The notes beneath the pieces were generated by a model. It had not been told where the DNA came from. It was given only the letters and a program-made list of their open reading frames with translations, and did no database searches. Made by a program: the position numbers and the translations under genes. Shown here in pieces: positions 23,461 through 34,559 of a stretch of DNA of 64,000 nucleotides. This DNA comes from Sternotherus odoratus (taxonomy: Eukaryota > Chordata > Testudines > Kinosternidae), in assembly GCA_032164245.1 (NCBI GenBank), contig JAVMKO010000001.1:19629603-19693602 (forward strand). Reading direction: 5' to 3'. Within the stretch, counting starts at the first letter, position 1. Every line of letters begins with the position of its first letter.

Positions 23461-23977
23461 TCTTCTAGTCAACTCCCCACTCCAGCCCTTGTACTACACC
23501 ACAGAGTGGAAGAGCTCAGAGAAACCCCAATTGTCACAGGGCACCCTGTATTCCTCACACAGAACTCATCACAAGGCCAAAGCCAAGTGCTTTAGTGACA
23601 GTCTGAATACAAGACTACAAGTTCCCCAGAGCTTGAAGTGCTTACATGGTGAGGTGTGGGGGGAAGATCTCAAATCTCTGAGCTCCTGGTCTTCTCTGGC
23701 CCTACCTTCCAACCTTCCCCTCTTCATCTTCCTGACTCCCTTTTAGCTCTCCTCATGAGACCGATGAGCTAAGTCTCCTAGTTAACTGGTTAATTATCCT
23801 ACTCCCTATCCAGTTATCTCCCTAATTTGCCCCACATGGGGATGTTTACCGAGTTTTGAGAGTAGCAGTCAGCTTTAGGCTGTGTCACACGCCTCCTCTC
23901 ATTCCTAAAACTCCAGACCTTCTTTGTCTTAATCCTAGTAAATGTCCTACCAAACCAAGCCAAAAACTAAACAACCA

Positions 23978-24455
23978 AACAATGATACCCCCGCCAGCTC
24001 CAGCTAAATCCCAAATACAACCTGAAACTCTTTCTCTCTCTCTCCCTGCCCCCAATGTGTCATTTTCCTTCCCCACTTTTCCTATCTCAGTCCCTTTTTC
24101 CTTCTGTCTATTACAAGTCTGTCTTAGTTGACCGAGGCTGTATATTTTGCAATATTTTGTAAGCCCATAATGAAATAAAGTAACTAAAAGCAATGCTAGT
24201 ACAAGTTTGTCGGGTCTCTAGGTAGTTAACAAAACCATCTGCTGTGACTGTATTTCTCCAGCAATAAGGTTGCAAATAAAAGTTGACACCAAAAACAAAA
24301 GCTGCTTTTTATATCTTTGCTATTCTTTTCTCCTCCCTTTTGTGTGTGTTCATCTTGTTTTGTCTTCTAAAATCACACAGTAACAATAATAGCTCCAGCC
24401 CATCTTACTAACTTCTCTTTTCCCCCAAAAGGCAGTTACCATCTTTAATGACATC
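23978..24455 (-). mobile_element. 5' LTR of a Gmr1-like element
   Basis: This is the partner of the LTR at 21540-22008. On the minus strand GATATAAAAAGCAGC (about 24300-24315) could be the TATA box, while the same place in the other LTR is decayed (GATAGAAAATGGAGC). The two LTRs differ at many positions and by indels, which implies an old insertion. Confidence 0.65.
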
Positions 24456-26744
24456 TTAATTTTTTTTAAAAAAATCCTCTAAAAACTCTCTAGCTTTTTA
24501 TTTCATACTTTAATACTCATTTCATACTTGAAAATGCTTTAACTGTTTACCTTCTTTTCTCTATTTTTAATAAAAAAAAATAATGGCATGTTTGCCATAA
24601 TAGTAAGGTAGCTAAGGTCTCTGTTTACTAAACCTTATTTATAACTGATCTTAAACAAAAACTAGGTTATAATAACACCCTTAGCCCATGTACACCATCA
24701 AAATTAATATAGACTCCGTATCTTAATCCATTGTTAGGGATGATGAAACTTGTTTTATTTCCCTTTTGTCATGTTTGGAAGGAAAAAGTTTTATATGGGA
24801 TCTATCTAACCATTCCCATCAGTGTAGTAGACTAGTTGTAAGCAGTGGACATCCATCTTGTGTAATGAGGAAAGAAGATACCAACCAATACTGAGGAAAG
24901 AAAATACCAACCAAGAAACTGTGTTTATATATAAAAAAAACGTTTATATAAAAAACAAGCAATTAGGTTTCGGGGGGAAGGGTAAAGAAGTTCATTTTCA
25001 TAAATGCAAAATCCCATAAAGTGGGTGGAATTATGTTCTTTGTGCCAAAGAAATGGCAGAGATGCCTATAATTTTGAAACAATTGCCCATAACAGTCCTG
25101 TTAAGTCAAGTCTAAGTTCCAGTGTACCACTCATTGACTGCTCTGCGAGGATTGTGCTTGAAGAGATGACATTCCTCACCAGCGTGGCTTTGGAAATGCC
25201 AATGCTCATAGTGCTTGCAAATCCCCAGTCACCTCAGGATTTCATGGCCCTGCATGAATATCAATAGGCTATCCTTAGTGGTTGTCTATTCAAACTTGAC
25301 TTGCTGATCACAATCTTAGATGTTAGTGTTGGGGATGGAATTGGAAATGAGGCAATTGGAAAGTATGTTAAAATCAGATTATATGCATCAAACATTTTCC
25401 CTTGACTATTTAGGTTTGGGCACCACGAGCCTGTAGGAGTGTGAGACCTGGCAGGGTTTCCATCTTCAAAATTTAAAAGAACTAGCGTGGAAGCAATTTT
25501 TCCTCAGCAGCAACTGCATTGCAGATTTGGTAGGACAACCTTTCATTTTCAACAATTTGTGCCCATATCTCTGGATTCCCCCTCCTTGGTTTACAAATGG
25601 CCTGGGGCAGAAGGGTAGAAAATCAGCAACTCACCCATCTGTCCACTCCAGTGAGCACCGGGTGAGAAATAAATCAAAGGAGGATAAATGGAGCCTTACT
25701 TAGAAGGACCTCTAACAACTGTTACTTTGACATATGAGCAGTTTAGTTCCACCCACCTGATGGAACGTGTTAGGCAAGGTGATGTGAAAATAACAGGATT
25801 TTATTCCCCAATTTTAGAACATGGATATAAAGAAATGCCGAAGATTATGGGAATGGGTGGAAAGCTAATTTAGATAAACTCATACATGTCTATCCAGAAA
25901 AGAGAGAACCTTAGCGCCAAGATGTAGGGAACAATGATAAAAAAATGCATTTTCTTTTTTACATCAGATTTGTTGACATCTGATGGATTTTTGCATTTAA
26001 CAGGTAACAGGGAAGTAGCTTCTATTGTACATCAGATCGAAAAGATATTTTCCTCCAGGGTTCTCAATACCATCAGCTGTAATTTCTCTTATTTTCAGCT
26101 GTTTTTTCCAGCTGCTTTTAATCAGACAAAGTGCTATAATCCTTTGAATCTATACAATGGCATTCAAAATTTCAACAACCATTAGGGCAATGACAGTTTA
26201 AAACCTCAAGGGAAAATGAATTTGCTGTATCTACCACTAATGGCATCTTCTTTATTATGAATTTTCCTACAGAAAATGTTGTATGCCATCCTATAAATAG
26301 AGAGGAAGATTTTTTTCAAAGGCACAAATGGGTGAGGGGTCCAACTTCCCACAAAAATCTTTCTCAGAGCTAAGATTAACATGAGCAAAATATATTGTAG
26401 TGATCAAGCCAACTGAAGGACACTATGCATGTCAACCAATCACAAAAATGTTACTAGGCTTCATGGAAGAATTACTTGATGAAATTTTATGGCCTGTGTC
26501 ATGGAGGTGATCTGAAGAAGTATGTATCAGAGAAATTAAAATTTATGAAATAAAACAAAGGACAGATTCATAAAATAAATATGTTTTAAGTTTGCTTTGA
26601 AAATAAACTTCAGCCTCTCCAGAAATAGCTAAAGGATTCACAATTATTGAGTAGCTTCAAACTAAGAGTTGTTCCTACCACTCTCCCACAATTAAACATG
26701 GGAATTTTCAGACCCTGTTGCTGATAGATTGGAAAGGAAATGGG
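24456..26744. other. Unassigned AT-rich DNA
   Basis: No gene is supported. Frames at 25004-25267 (plus, 87 codons) and 25688-25873 have no recognisable domain. At about 26475-26520 the words ATTTTATGGCCTGTGTCATGGAGGTGATC resemble a stub of a plus-strand CR1 3' end. Confidence 0.4.
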
Positions 26745-27050
26745 CAGAATGAAAATATAGAGGGCAGAAGCAGCACATGGCAGTGGGGGGAGGGACAGCT
26801 GAACTGCCAGCAGTTGATAACCTGCTGGGTGGCTGCCGCACAGGGAACTTAGGGGAGCGGGGAGCTGATGCCAGTCCACCCTGGTTCCAAGCCCCCACCA
26901 GCTAGCTCCAACGGGCTGCTCTTCTGCAAGCAGTGGACAAAGCAGATGGCTGCCAAACGACTTTAAACGAGCATGTTCCCTAATTGATCAGCAACTTAAC
27001 ATCGAAACAATGTTAACCGAGGTGGCTTTAAGTGAGGAGTTCCTGTAACA
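26745..27050. mobile_element. Tc1/mariner (Tigger-like) non-autonomous element, right part
   Basis: The right end TTTAAGTGAGGAGTTCCTGTA is a Tigger-type terminus read inward as TACAGGAACTCCTCACTTAAA. The body, with CTGGGTGGCTGCCGCACAGG and ACCAGCTAGCTCCAACGGG blocks, is recalled from a turtle DNA transposon family. The left terminus was not found, so the left boundary is a guess. Confidence 0.5.
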
Positions 27051-28579
27051 GTAGCAGCATTTTTTGATAAAAAGACGTCTGACGAGAACCACTGGGAATC
27101 TGTTAAACAATGGAATATAGTTGTCTGGTTCTGAAGTAAGAAAGGCATGAAGCAGTGTTTTAAATATCAGAGGAATGGTTTCAATTTAGCAGTATTTCTG
27201 AACTGACAGAAGACTGAATTAGTGACTACACAAGAGTGATCCCTTAATAAATCTAAAGGTCATAATTTGAGTACCATAAGAGAAGTGTTCTGTGATCATC
27301 TTGAGTGCATGAACATTTTTCAGATAAGTCCATGAATCTACCAAATACAATTCAGTGTTATTAGATATGAATTAAAAGCTATGTATCACCATCTGTGACT
27401 GAATCTCAAGAAGACATGCCAACATGGCTGAATTTGACACAAAAGAAAAGACTTAATGACAAATAAATCTGCAAATCAACTGCATTAACAGTGAAAATAC
27501 ATTTTTACTGATTAATAATAAAAAGGACAAAACTGGCTGCGTATGCAGGCAAAAAATCATAGGGCTTAATAAAATCCTATGGTTACTGGAGCATAACTAA
27601 ACCAGTGATTGCCCATGGTAACAGGAAATTTCAGTTTGTAAGGTATGAACTCCGCTGATTCAGGAAGGTTCTTTAAAAATGCATGCCTCTAAATAGTGTA
27701 GCAAAATTCCAGGATGTATACCATCAAATGTAGTACAAAGATGCAGTTACACTAGTACAGTGATTAAACTTGATTTTATCAGCAATATATCATTTGTGAC
27801 CTTGAAGGAGACTATTGTGATATGCTTTAAATCCACTCTGAAATTTCTCATTAAAAAAAGCATTACTAGACAAATGAGCCTGCAGCTGAAAGGTAATCAT
27901 TTCTAAAATATCAGGCAGAGACAAAGAGGAGGGATAGAGGTCCATTGCTGGCCAGGATCGCTAAAGAAAGCAATAGCCTGCATAGACGAGCAGGGAAACA
28001 CTGATACATTCTGTACATCATGAACTGTCCCAGCAATCATGGAGCCAACAACATTAGTTAAAATGTTGGACCAAATGCAGGTAGCAATTTTTCCAACAGC
28101 CATCTGAGTTAACGACCTAGATGATAAAAAGTCAAGTAGAGCAAGTTCACCAACACAATAACCTCAATGGGAATGACAACTAGAAAGTTTTTCCCTAGTG
28201 AATTAGGGCACCTAAGTTAAGTAATTTGTTTACACTATTATTTGTTAAGAATCCAATTGTGTCATGATTTCTTCACAAAATAACTCCACTGAAATCAGTG
28301 GACCTTCTGGAAAAGTAAGGAGTCAGTCACCATGAGTAAGAGTGGCAGGATCAGGCCATCACTGTTTATTGATGTGGGACCATAAGCGTGCATAATCACC
28401 ATCACTGTTCCCCTCAGGAATGAGCTGATAGAACTAAAGGTAAGAAAAACCAGCACAGCGCAGTACCTGGTTTATGCACTGTCACTTTTCAGTAGGTATA
28501 TAAATACAGTGCCTTGACCCATTTGTCATCAGCAGGAAGGAACTTTACAGGATCAAAGAGGATTAGGAGACGACACACA
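27051..28579. other. Unassigned AT-rich DNA
   Basis: No element was recognised. The minus strand is somewhat depleted in stops between about 27070 and 28105, including a 66-codon frame at 27903-28103, but no motif is visible. Another old amniote repeat segment lies at about 28265-28365. Confidence 0.35.
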
Positions 28580-28998
28580 ATTACAGATTTAAAAGTCACC
28601 ATATTGCAGCAAAAAAACCTTCAAGACCAGAGTGCAAAGAGAAACTGCAGAGCTGCAATTCATTTGCAAATTTGACACAATCAATCTGGGATTGAACAAG
28701 GATCTTGAATGGCTTGCTAATTACAAAAACAGCTTCTCCTCTCTCCGAGTTCACACCTTCAATTCAGCTGCTAGAGGAATACCTCACCCTCCCTGATTTG
28801 AGATAACAAGCTGGTTCAGGCTGATTGGACTAACCTTGTTACCTCCTACCTGGTTCTTGTCTACTTATCTATACCTGCCCCTGGACACTTCCACTGCTTG
28901 CATCCGACGAAATGGGTATTAGCCCATGAAAGCTTATGCTTGAAAACCTTAGTTAGTCTTTAAGGTGCCACAGGACTCTGTTACCTCTGCTAATCCAA
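28580..28998 (+). mobile_element. Penelope-like element 3' end
   Basis: Plus-strand copy covering the last ~60 endonuclease codons, the 3' UTR and the tail. Recognisable pieces are KRNCRAAIHLQI (from the ...RETAELQFICK region, frameshifted) and a GAATGGCTTGCTAATTAC stretch. After them comes the tail CATCCGACGAAATGGG...CCCATGAAAGCTTATGC. Stem II of the hammerhead-like fold is ATGGG/CCCAT, a compensated change from GTGGG/CCCAC in the other copies. The coding part is broken by stops. Confidence 0.85.
28901..28945 (+). ncRNA. Hammerhead-like RNA motif in PLE tail (compensated stem II)
   Basis: Core CCGACGA at 28904-28910, one extra A, stem II ATGGG (28912-28916) with CCCAT (28923-28927), GAAA at 28928-28931, then a two-base stem GC/GC closed over TTAT and followed by TT. 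This follows the order CUGANGA - stem II - GAAA - stem III - UH of a minimal hammerhead. It departs from it in C for U at position 4 and in the extra A. Activity is doubtful. Confidence 0.4.
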
Positions 28999-29069
28999 TC
29001 ACAAGAACCCTAAATCAGTTAAAAAAATGGGGGGGGGGAGGAAATCAGGAAAACATTAGGTAAGTGTAA

Positions 29070-29232
29070 CGCAGACAAACCCCAGTCATTGTCAGCTGGG
29101 ATCAAACCTGGGACCACTGGAGCTTAATGCATGAGCTTCTACTGCATGAGCTAAAAGTCACCTCTCTCTTAGCCAAGGTTGTAACAGGCACATTAAGCTA
29201 GCTGGTCTAGCCACCACTAGAGAGGGCCACAC
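29070..29232 (-). repeat. tRNA-like SINE or LTR-borne tRNA-like segment
   Basis: On the minus strand, TAGCTCATGCAGTAGAAGC and GGTTTGATCCCAGC give degenerate A and B boxes spaced like a tRNA gene. The surrounding sequence cannot fold as a full tRNA and the anticodon arm is not convincing. It is best read as a pol III-derived dispersed repeat. Confidence 0.45.
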
Positions 29233-29860
29233 CATGCAGGCCTGGGTTACATTAAGTATCCAGAGGTTCATGTCATGCCCTCTTGCCTCCCCAAGAGTAA
29301 AAATTACCCCTGCATGGAGAGCCAGAAAAAGGGTTAAGCATCACTTAAATCCCACTTCAAAACTTCCCTTGAAAGAGATCCAGACTGAAAAGAGAAGGAC
29401 TGAAGATATTCGGAAAAACTGGAGCCAAATGACCATATCAGAACTAACAAACCAGACTGGGCCTTGTCACAGATGACTTTACCAGACATATCTATATTTG
29501 GTCAGTTCCACTCTTGCTCTGATTACACAGTCTAAAGATCCATGACACATTAAAGCTTGACTCCTGTGGTAAAATCTTCTTAGCTTGTCACAGTTCCACT
29601 ATGCTCTGATAATACATTGGAAATGCTCTTAAATTTGCCTAACTAGGATCAGAACAGCTCGGTCCATACCAGGTTGATTCCTTCTTAAGAAAAGTGACTA
29701 GACACCCTCTGAAATGAAACATTCTTAAATATAAGGCAATCCCAGAGGAGTATGTTTCACAATTCTTAACACTACTTTAAGGACAAAATAAAGCACAAGG
29801 AACAAAGTGAGAATGGAACCTGCATCTTGAAGATTTATTCATGCTAAAAGAAAGACCAGA

Positions 29861-30017
29861 GACAAGGTGAGTGAGGTCATATCTTTTATTGGACCAGCTT
29901 GTGTTGGTGAGAGAGACAAGCTTTCAAGTCATGAACACTTCTTTACTCAAAAGCTTGTGTCTCTCTCACCTACAGAAGTTGGTCCAATAAAAGAAATTAC
30001 ATCACCTGCCTTGTCTC
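29861..30017. repeat. 157-bp palindromic repeat
   Basis: The left arm starts GACAAGGTGAGTGAGGTCAT, runs through TTTTATTGGACCAGCTTG and GAGAGACAAGCTTTC, and is mirrored by the right arm ending ATCACCTGCCTTGTCTC. Arms are about 70 bp, separated by only ~12-20 bp. A shorter, more decayed copy is at 42505-42612. The inner AAGCTTTC equals the GAAAGCTT box of the PLE tails. Confidence 0.75.
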
Positions 30018-30149
30018 GCTAATATCCTGGGACCAGCGATATCTGACACATTATAAAGCCTGGAATGTGATACCCATGAATCAATTTCTACTGGGGTTTC
30101 CCCAATTTATGATGCAACTATGTATGCCGTAACAAACAAGATTTCTAGT

Positions 30150-30720
30150 GAAAGTCACCTGAGGGCCAGCAGATGGCCCTCGCAGCATCAGAGTCATGGA
30201 ACCACTGCGGTTCGCACTGCCGGTCACAGGGGAGCAGCACCTGCACCTTGTGGCTGGGCTGGGTGGGCTCTGAGCGGAGGGAACTCAGGCTGGGGGTCGC
30301 CACGCAGGGCACACGGAGCCACCTGCAGGTGCTGCAGGGCAGCTGCCTCCCAACGCCACAGCTGGGACTGGGTGAAGCTGCCCAAGCCACCCAAGGCCTG
30401 CAGCAGGGCGGCCAGAAGCATCAGCATCAGCAGGGCCATAGAGGACGGGGCGCTGCCATGCAGGGCCCACGTCCTGCTCTTTCGGGCTCTGCGCCCTCTG
30501 GGGTTGACCTGGCCCGGCTTCTCAGGCAATTCCCCTGGCTCTGCCCTCCCAGGTCCCGGCCAGCCCTGGAAGCAGGACTGCAGGACTGGCTGGAGGCGAG
30601 GAGGAGCGGGGGGAATCAGCACTGGTGGGAGGAAGCCCAGGGCTGGGGCAGCAGGAGGTGCGAGTGGGGGAGGGCCGTGGGGGGGGGGGGGATAAGAGCC
30701 CAAGGCTGGGGTGGGGGGCA
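30150..30720. other. GC-rich island with open frames on both strands
   Basis: About 570 bp of high GC in otherwise AT-rich DNA, including a 13-G run near 30680. Three or more frames are open for over 150 codons, as expected from composition. No repeat ends were recognised. It may be a degenerate repeat, a CpG island or an unrecognised first exon; see the signal-peptide-like frame at 30224-30439. Confidence 0.4.
30224..30439 (-). CDS. Candidate secreted-protein first exon (speculative)
   Basis: I do not recognise this protein. From the Met at 30439 the frame starts MALLMLMLLAALLQALGGLG, a textbook signal peptide: a hydrophobic run of Leu and Ala, then small residues. SFTQSQLWRWEAAALQHLQ follows, and the frame stops at 30224 after about 71 codons. 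The same frame is open upstream to 30703 as proline-rich sequence. A CAG|GTGACT at about 30170 on the same strand could be a splice donor, but it lies beyond the stop. Long open frames are expected in such GC-rich DNA, and leucine-rich leaders can arise by chance. Confidence is low. Confidence 0.2.
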   Translation of the reverse strand: MALLMLMLLAALLQALGGLGSFTQSQLWRWEAAALQHLQVAPCALRGDPQPEFPPLRAHPAQPQGAGAAPL

Positions 30721-30745
30721 GCCAAAATGGGCCCTGCTTCTATGA

Positions 30746-31524
30746 TTCTATAACACTGATGAACTGAGATCTAGTTACTAGCCAACCCACACAAACAGTC
30801 AAGCAAAGCCTGATCCCGATATGCTTATACAGATAAAACTACTATTGACTAGGGGAGACTTTCGCCCAATTAGAGGCTGCAGGATCAGCCTGCAGAATCC
30901 TAAATAATCAGCCACACCATTTGCTTTCTAAATCAAAGTGGCTACATGTGTGGACACTGAGCAAGTTCCAGCAAGTCTGGCGCTGTATGTTCAAGATTAG
31001 TCCAGTCTCAATATATGAATAAATGCAACAATCACAGCATCCCACTTAATGTAAACTTCCCAAACTCACACAGGTCCCCTGTTTAACACTAAAGTCAGTA
31101 AATCCACTCCACTATTCCCATCTCCAGCTCTCCGATGGAACTATTACCAGCTGACATTCCTAGGAGTAAGCTTGCAGTTGCTGGCTGCCTTCTTGTGTAT
31201 GGGTACAAAGTATGGATCCATAATCTATATGTGGACTTCAAGAATTCTACTTGTGTGCACAAAAGTGTTCAAACTGGCGCTCTGGAAACCTCCTGAGTTA
31301 AATGGATTCTGCTGGTGCTTTTTCTAGCACTTGCCTTTGCTGGTGTTAAGGTGCTCAAATGAGGGTGATAAGAATCTATATGGAATAGAAACAAATAGAA
31401 TGCACCCGTTAGAACATTTAGCATGCACAATGGACACAACTGAAAAAATAGCCCTTGCTTTCTTTCCCAAGTGTGGAGAAAATATTACAGTCCATACAGC
31501 CTTAAATTATCCAACAGCCATAGA
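30746..31524. other. Unassigned DNA
   Basis: No gene or repeat could be recognised between the GC island and the CR1 fragment. Confidence 0.4.
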
Positions 31525-31740
31525 AAACAATATGACATAGGATTGGAAGGAACAACCTGGGTCATGGAGCCCAAGCAGGCAGTCCTGTCATATAATAATC
31601 TTCATACATTTATCAAGCTCCAGAATAAAACTAGTTAGGTTTCTTGTCCCACTATTCTTACTGGAAGGCTGTTCTTGAACCTCTCTCTTCTGAGAGTTAG
31701 AAACCTAATTTCCTGCCTAAGTGTATTCAGATGATATAGA
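31525..31740 (-). mobile_element. CR1 LINE 3' end fragment
   Basis: GGATTGGAAGGAACAACCTGGGTCAT near 31540, CTTCATACATTTATCAAGCTC near 31600 and GGAAGGCTGTTC with TTAGAAACCTAATTTCC are CR1 3'-end blocks read on the minus strand. It has only the 3' ~200 bp and no coding part. Confidence 0.7.
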
Positions 31741-31892
31741 TAGGAATAGCAACAATTACAGTTAAGGTTTAAATGTGCTTCCCCACTGTAAGTCCCGTCC
31801 CCCCCTCACACACACACACATTTTTTATTCGATTGCTGTCAGCCTAAAGGAAAATAGTTTGGAAAACTTAGAAAAAGCTGTTTGAGCTGTCT

Positions 31893-32150
31893 TAGGGCTG
31901 GGCTACATTACGGGGTGGTCGACCTAAGATATGCAACTTCAGCTACACGAATAGTGTAGCTGGAGTTGCAGTACCTTAGGTCAACTTACCTGGCCATCCC
32001 CACAGCGGCGGGTCAACTGCGGCCACTTCCCTGCCGACTCCGCTTACTCCTCCTGCTGAGGTGGAGTATAGGCATCGATTCAGGGATCGATTTATCATGT
32101 CTAAATGACATGTGATAAATCGATCCCCGATACATCGAGCGCTACCCCAC
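31893..32150 (+). mobile_element. Hairpin-rich hAT-type MITE, second copy
   Basis: Same family as 469-780 in the opposite orientation. It has the TAGGGCTGGGCTACATTACG end, the GACCTAAGATATGCAACTTCAGCTAC fold, the CGACTCCGCTTACTCC block, and the GATCGATTTATCATGTCT hairpin with its complement at 32082-32127. It stops at GCTACCCC, short of the full right end. Confidence 0.75.
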
Positions 32151-33002
32151 TTAACAAGTTGGAAGAATATGAAGAACTTGAAAAAAATATATGAATGTTT
32201 CAATTCTGCAATGTCTCTAAATTATTTTAACACACTGTAAGGACGACTGAGTTATTATCTAGCTGCTGCTGCTTCTTAGCGTATGCTCAACGTGCCTCGA
32301 GTGGCACATGACTAGGATTTATCAGCAAATTTGATCTGCTTTTTGGATCATTAGCTTCCCCGGGACGGGTAATTACAGGGAGTGTACTGTGAACACTGAT
32401 CCATGCCCCCCATTATCTAGCTATACATATTTACTGACCTACCATACAGATGCAATGTGCAAAAGAAGAGCTGCAAGTCATCATCCATTGCAAGAATTTA
32501 GGTGTGTGGTCCTGCATCAATCGGTAAAGATTTTATTCACTTCGGTGGTGCAGGGGCATATGCTTAGTTCTGCGTGCTGACAATCAAATTCACCTAGAAG
32601 TGTGATGGGGCATTACTTTGCATTCCACTGATTTGCTAGAAAAGTGTAACTCCTGCAGTCACACATGTAGATAACATTGATTCAAAATAGACAAATGCAA
32701 AAGGAATAAGCATGACAGGAAATTAATGTCCCAAAGCTCACCAAAAATGTGTGAATCGTTGTACAAGGGAGAGAACTGAAAAGCATAATCAGTTGCTACA
32801 TCAAATGAGACCCAGCTTTGCTGTTGGTAGAATAGGTGCCTATTGGGAAAAAACAAATCACCTTTATCTCTGTCTGGGAGCTGAAAATATTCAGTTGATA
32901 TTACACACAGAATAACCATATTCTGATGCTTACATACAAAATCCTCTACAAGTGAAGAAACCAATTCCTGTTGCACCTGCAAAGATCCTTGTTTGGCTCA
33001 CT
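32151..33002. other. Unassigned AT-rich DNA
   Basis: No supported gene. A 107-codon minus frame at 32659-32982 lacks any motif. Confidence 0.4.
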
Positions 33003-33329
33003 GTAACAGAGTGCTGGCCCCTGTTAACCCAGCTCCAGTTAAGAAGCATTAATCGGAGTATGCCACACCAAATTGCTAGAAGAGAAGCACCTGTGGGACT
33101 TATTAGGCAGGGGGCTATATAAGGAGTGAGCGAAGGGCTGTGTATCCTTACTGAGTGTCCCTCCCCCCCTACCCCCCTCGTCCCCAGTTGCTGGTGTGGA
33201 GCAGACTGTAAATAGAAGGTGCTGACACTGAAAATAAAAAGCACTGGTGATTGCACATAGAAGGGGTCTCTGGCTGATTTGTTGCCAGGGCAAATGAACA
33301 TCTTGACTCCCATTTTAACAGTGTTACTA
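33003..33329 (+). mobile_element. Solo LTR-like element (~330 bp)
   Basis: It begins TGTAACAGAGTGCTGGCC and ends near CAGTGTTAC, which are inverted-type ends. TATA-like GGGCTATATAAGGAG is at about 33110 and a poly(A) signal GAAAATAAAAAGC at about 33228. These are the features of a short LTR with U3, R and U5 on the plus strand. No target duplication could be confirmed and no internal region is attached. Confidence 0.6.
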
Positions 33330-34559
33330 TTTTCTCTTTGGAGAGTTCTGACACTACCCTGTGTCTGCCCAATAACTCAGTAAGGCAAGGCAAGGTAATG
33401 TAACGTGAGCTGCATAAATGTATCAGTGGCTAACTATTGTCTGTAAGTGCGAAATATCCTAGGATCATTTATAAAGGTGGATCAGGTTTATTTCCTTGGA
33501 CAGCTGATATGTAATTCAATATATGTTCACCTGTACATGGTCTTTCCCACAAACTGTATCCCCAAAGTGCTTTACAGCATAAATAATAGGACTGCAGACT
33601 GGTGGAGAACACATCAGGGATAAAATATGTTTTCAGCTAAAACTTGAAATTGGATGGTAAGTTAAAAAGAAAAAAGCCCCCACTAGAAGTCAATTTCATG
33701 TGGCAGGAAGTACAGTGAAGAAGGGTCTTGAACCAATAAGAGCAGGACTGAGGGCGGCGGCGGGGGCGGTGGGGGGTGAGGAGGCAAGGAGATAGCTAGC
33801 AACAGACAAAGGGAGGAAGAAAGAGGAGGAGTAGAGAGAAGTGAGGCCTGTGTGGTAGTCTAGATGATTTTAAAAAGCAGGGGCCCACATTTTCAGAGAT
33901 GCTGGGCAATTACAGCTCCCAGGAACTTCAAATAGGAGTTGTGGATCCTCAGCTCTTCTGAAAATTAGGTCCAAAAAAGTAATTTTCAGCTGGCTCCTGG
34001 AGTGAATCGGGAACAATGACTGAAGATAGATGTGGAGGTGACAGGAAGGGCCGCAGGTGCAGGAAATATGGAAGGAGGGGGACTTCAATGTACAACTGAC
34101 AATGATTGTGTACAATTCACAGCCAAAAGTCTGCAGTCAGATGGATATGTCTCTCTAAAGTTCAGTGTTAAATGCATTGGTAAAAACTTCAGAGTTCAGC
34201 TGGCATCACCTTAGCTGTTAATGGTACTTAGTGGCTCGGTGATTCCAAACTAGTGCAGGGGCCTCCAGCCATGCATTTGACACCTACAACACACATCTGT
34301 CATTTATTCCATGATTCAAAATCCCAAAACAGTGTTCACAAGAGGCACTAGATACAGGCAACACCATTTATCAGGCAAAACAGATCCTCTCCAGTTCCTC
34401 ATGCAGGAAATTGAAACTCGTTCTTTAGTCTGTATCTTGCACATAATGAATAAAAGCCATTAAAGTTACAATATTTGTATATGGGGAATTCATTACAAAT
34501 TTGTCACTTGGAATGTTCGTTGTGATTGGACAAATCAAATGTGAAATTACAGTGGACCT
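33330..34559. other. Unassigned DNA
   Basis: A G-rich tract lies at 33750-33780. Between 33880 and 33960 are words of an old amniote repeat (CACATTTTCAGAGATGCTGGGC). No gene is supported. Confidence 0.4.

Noticed and set aside
23152..23595. 147-codon plus frame resembling a membrane protein
   Set aside because: It is antisense to the gag region of the Gmr1-like element, which reads better on the minus strand.
27051..28110. Long stop-depleted stretch on the minus strand
   Set aside because: The apparent reading needs frame changes and shows no family motif; AT-rich antisense sequence often looks hydrophobic.
29861..30017. Reading the palindrome as an rho-independent terminator or CRISPR repeat
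   Set aside because: Nothing bacterial is in the window; a dispersed second copy and loop structure fit a mobile repeat.
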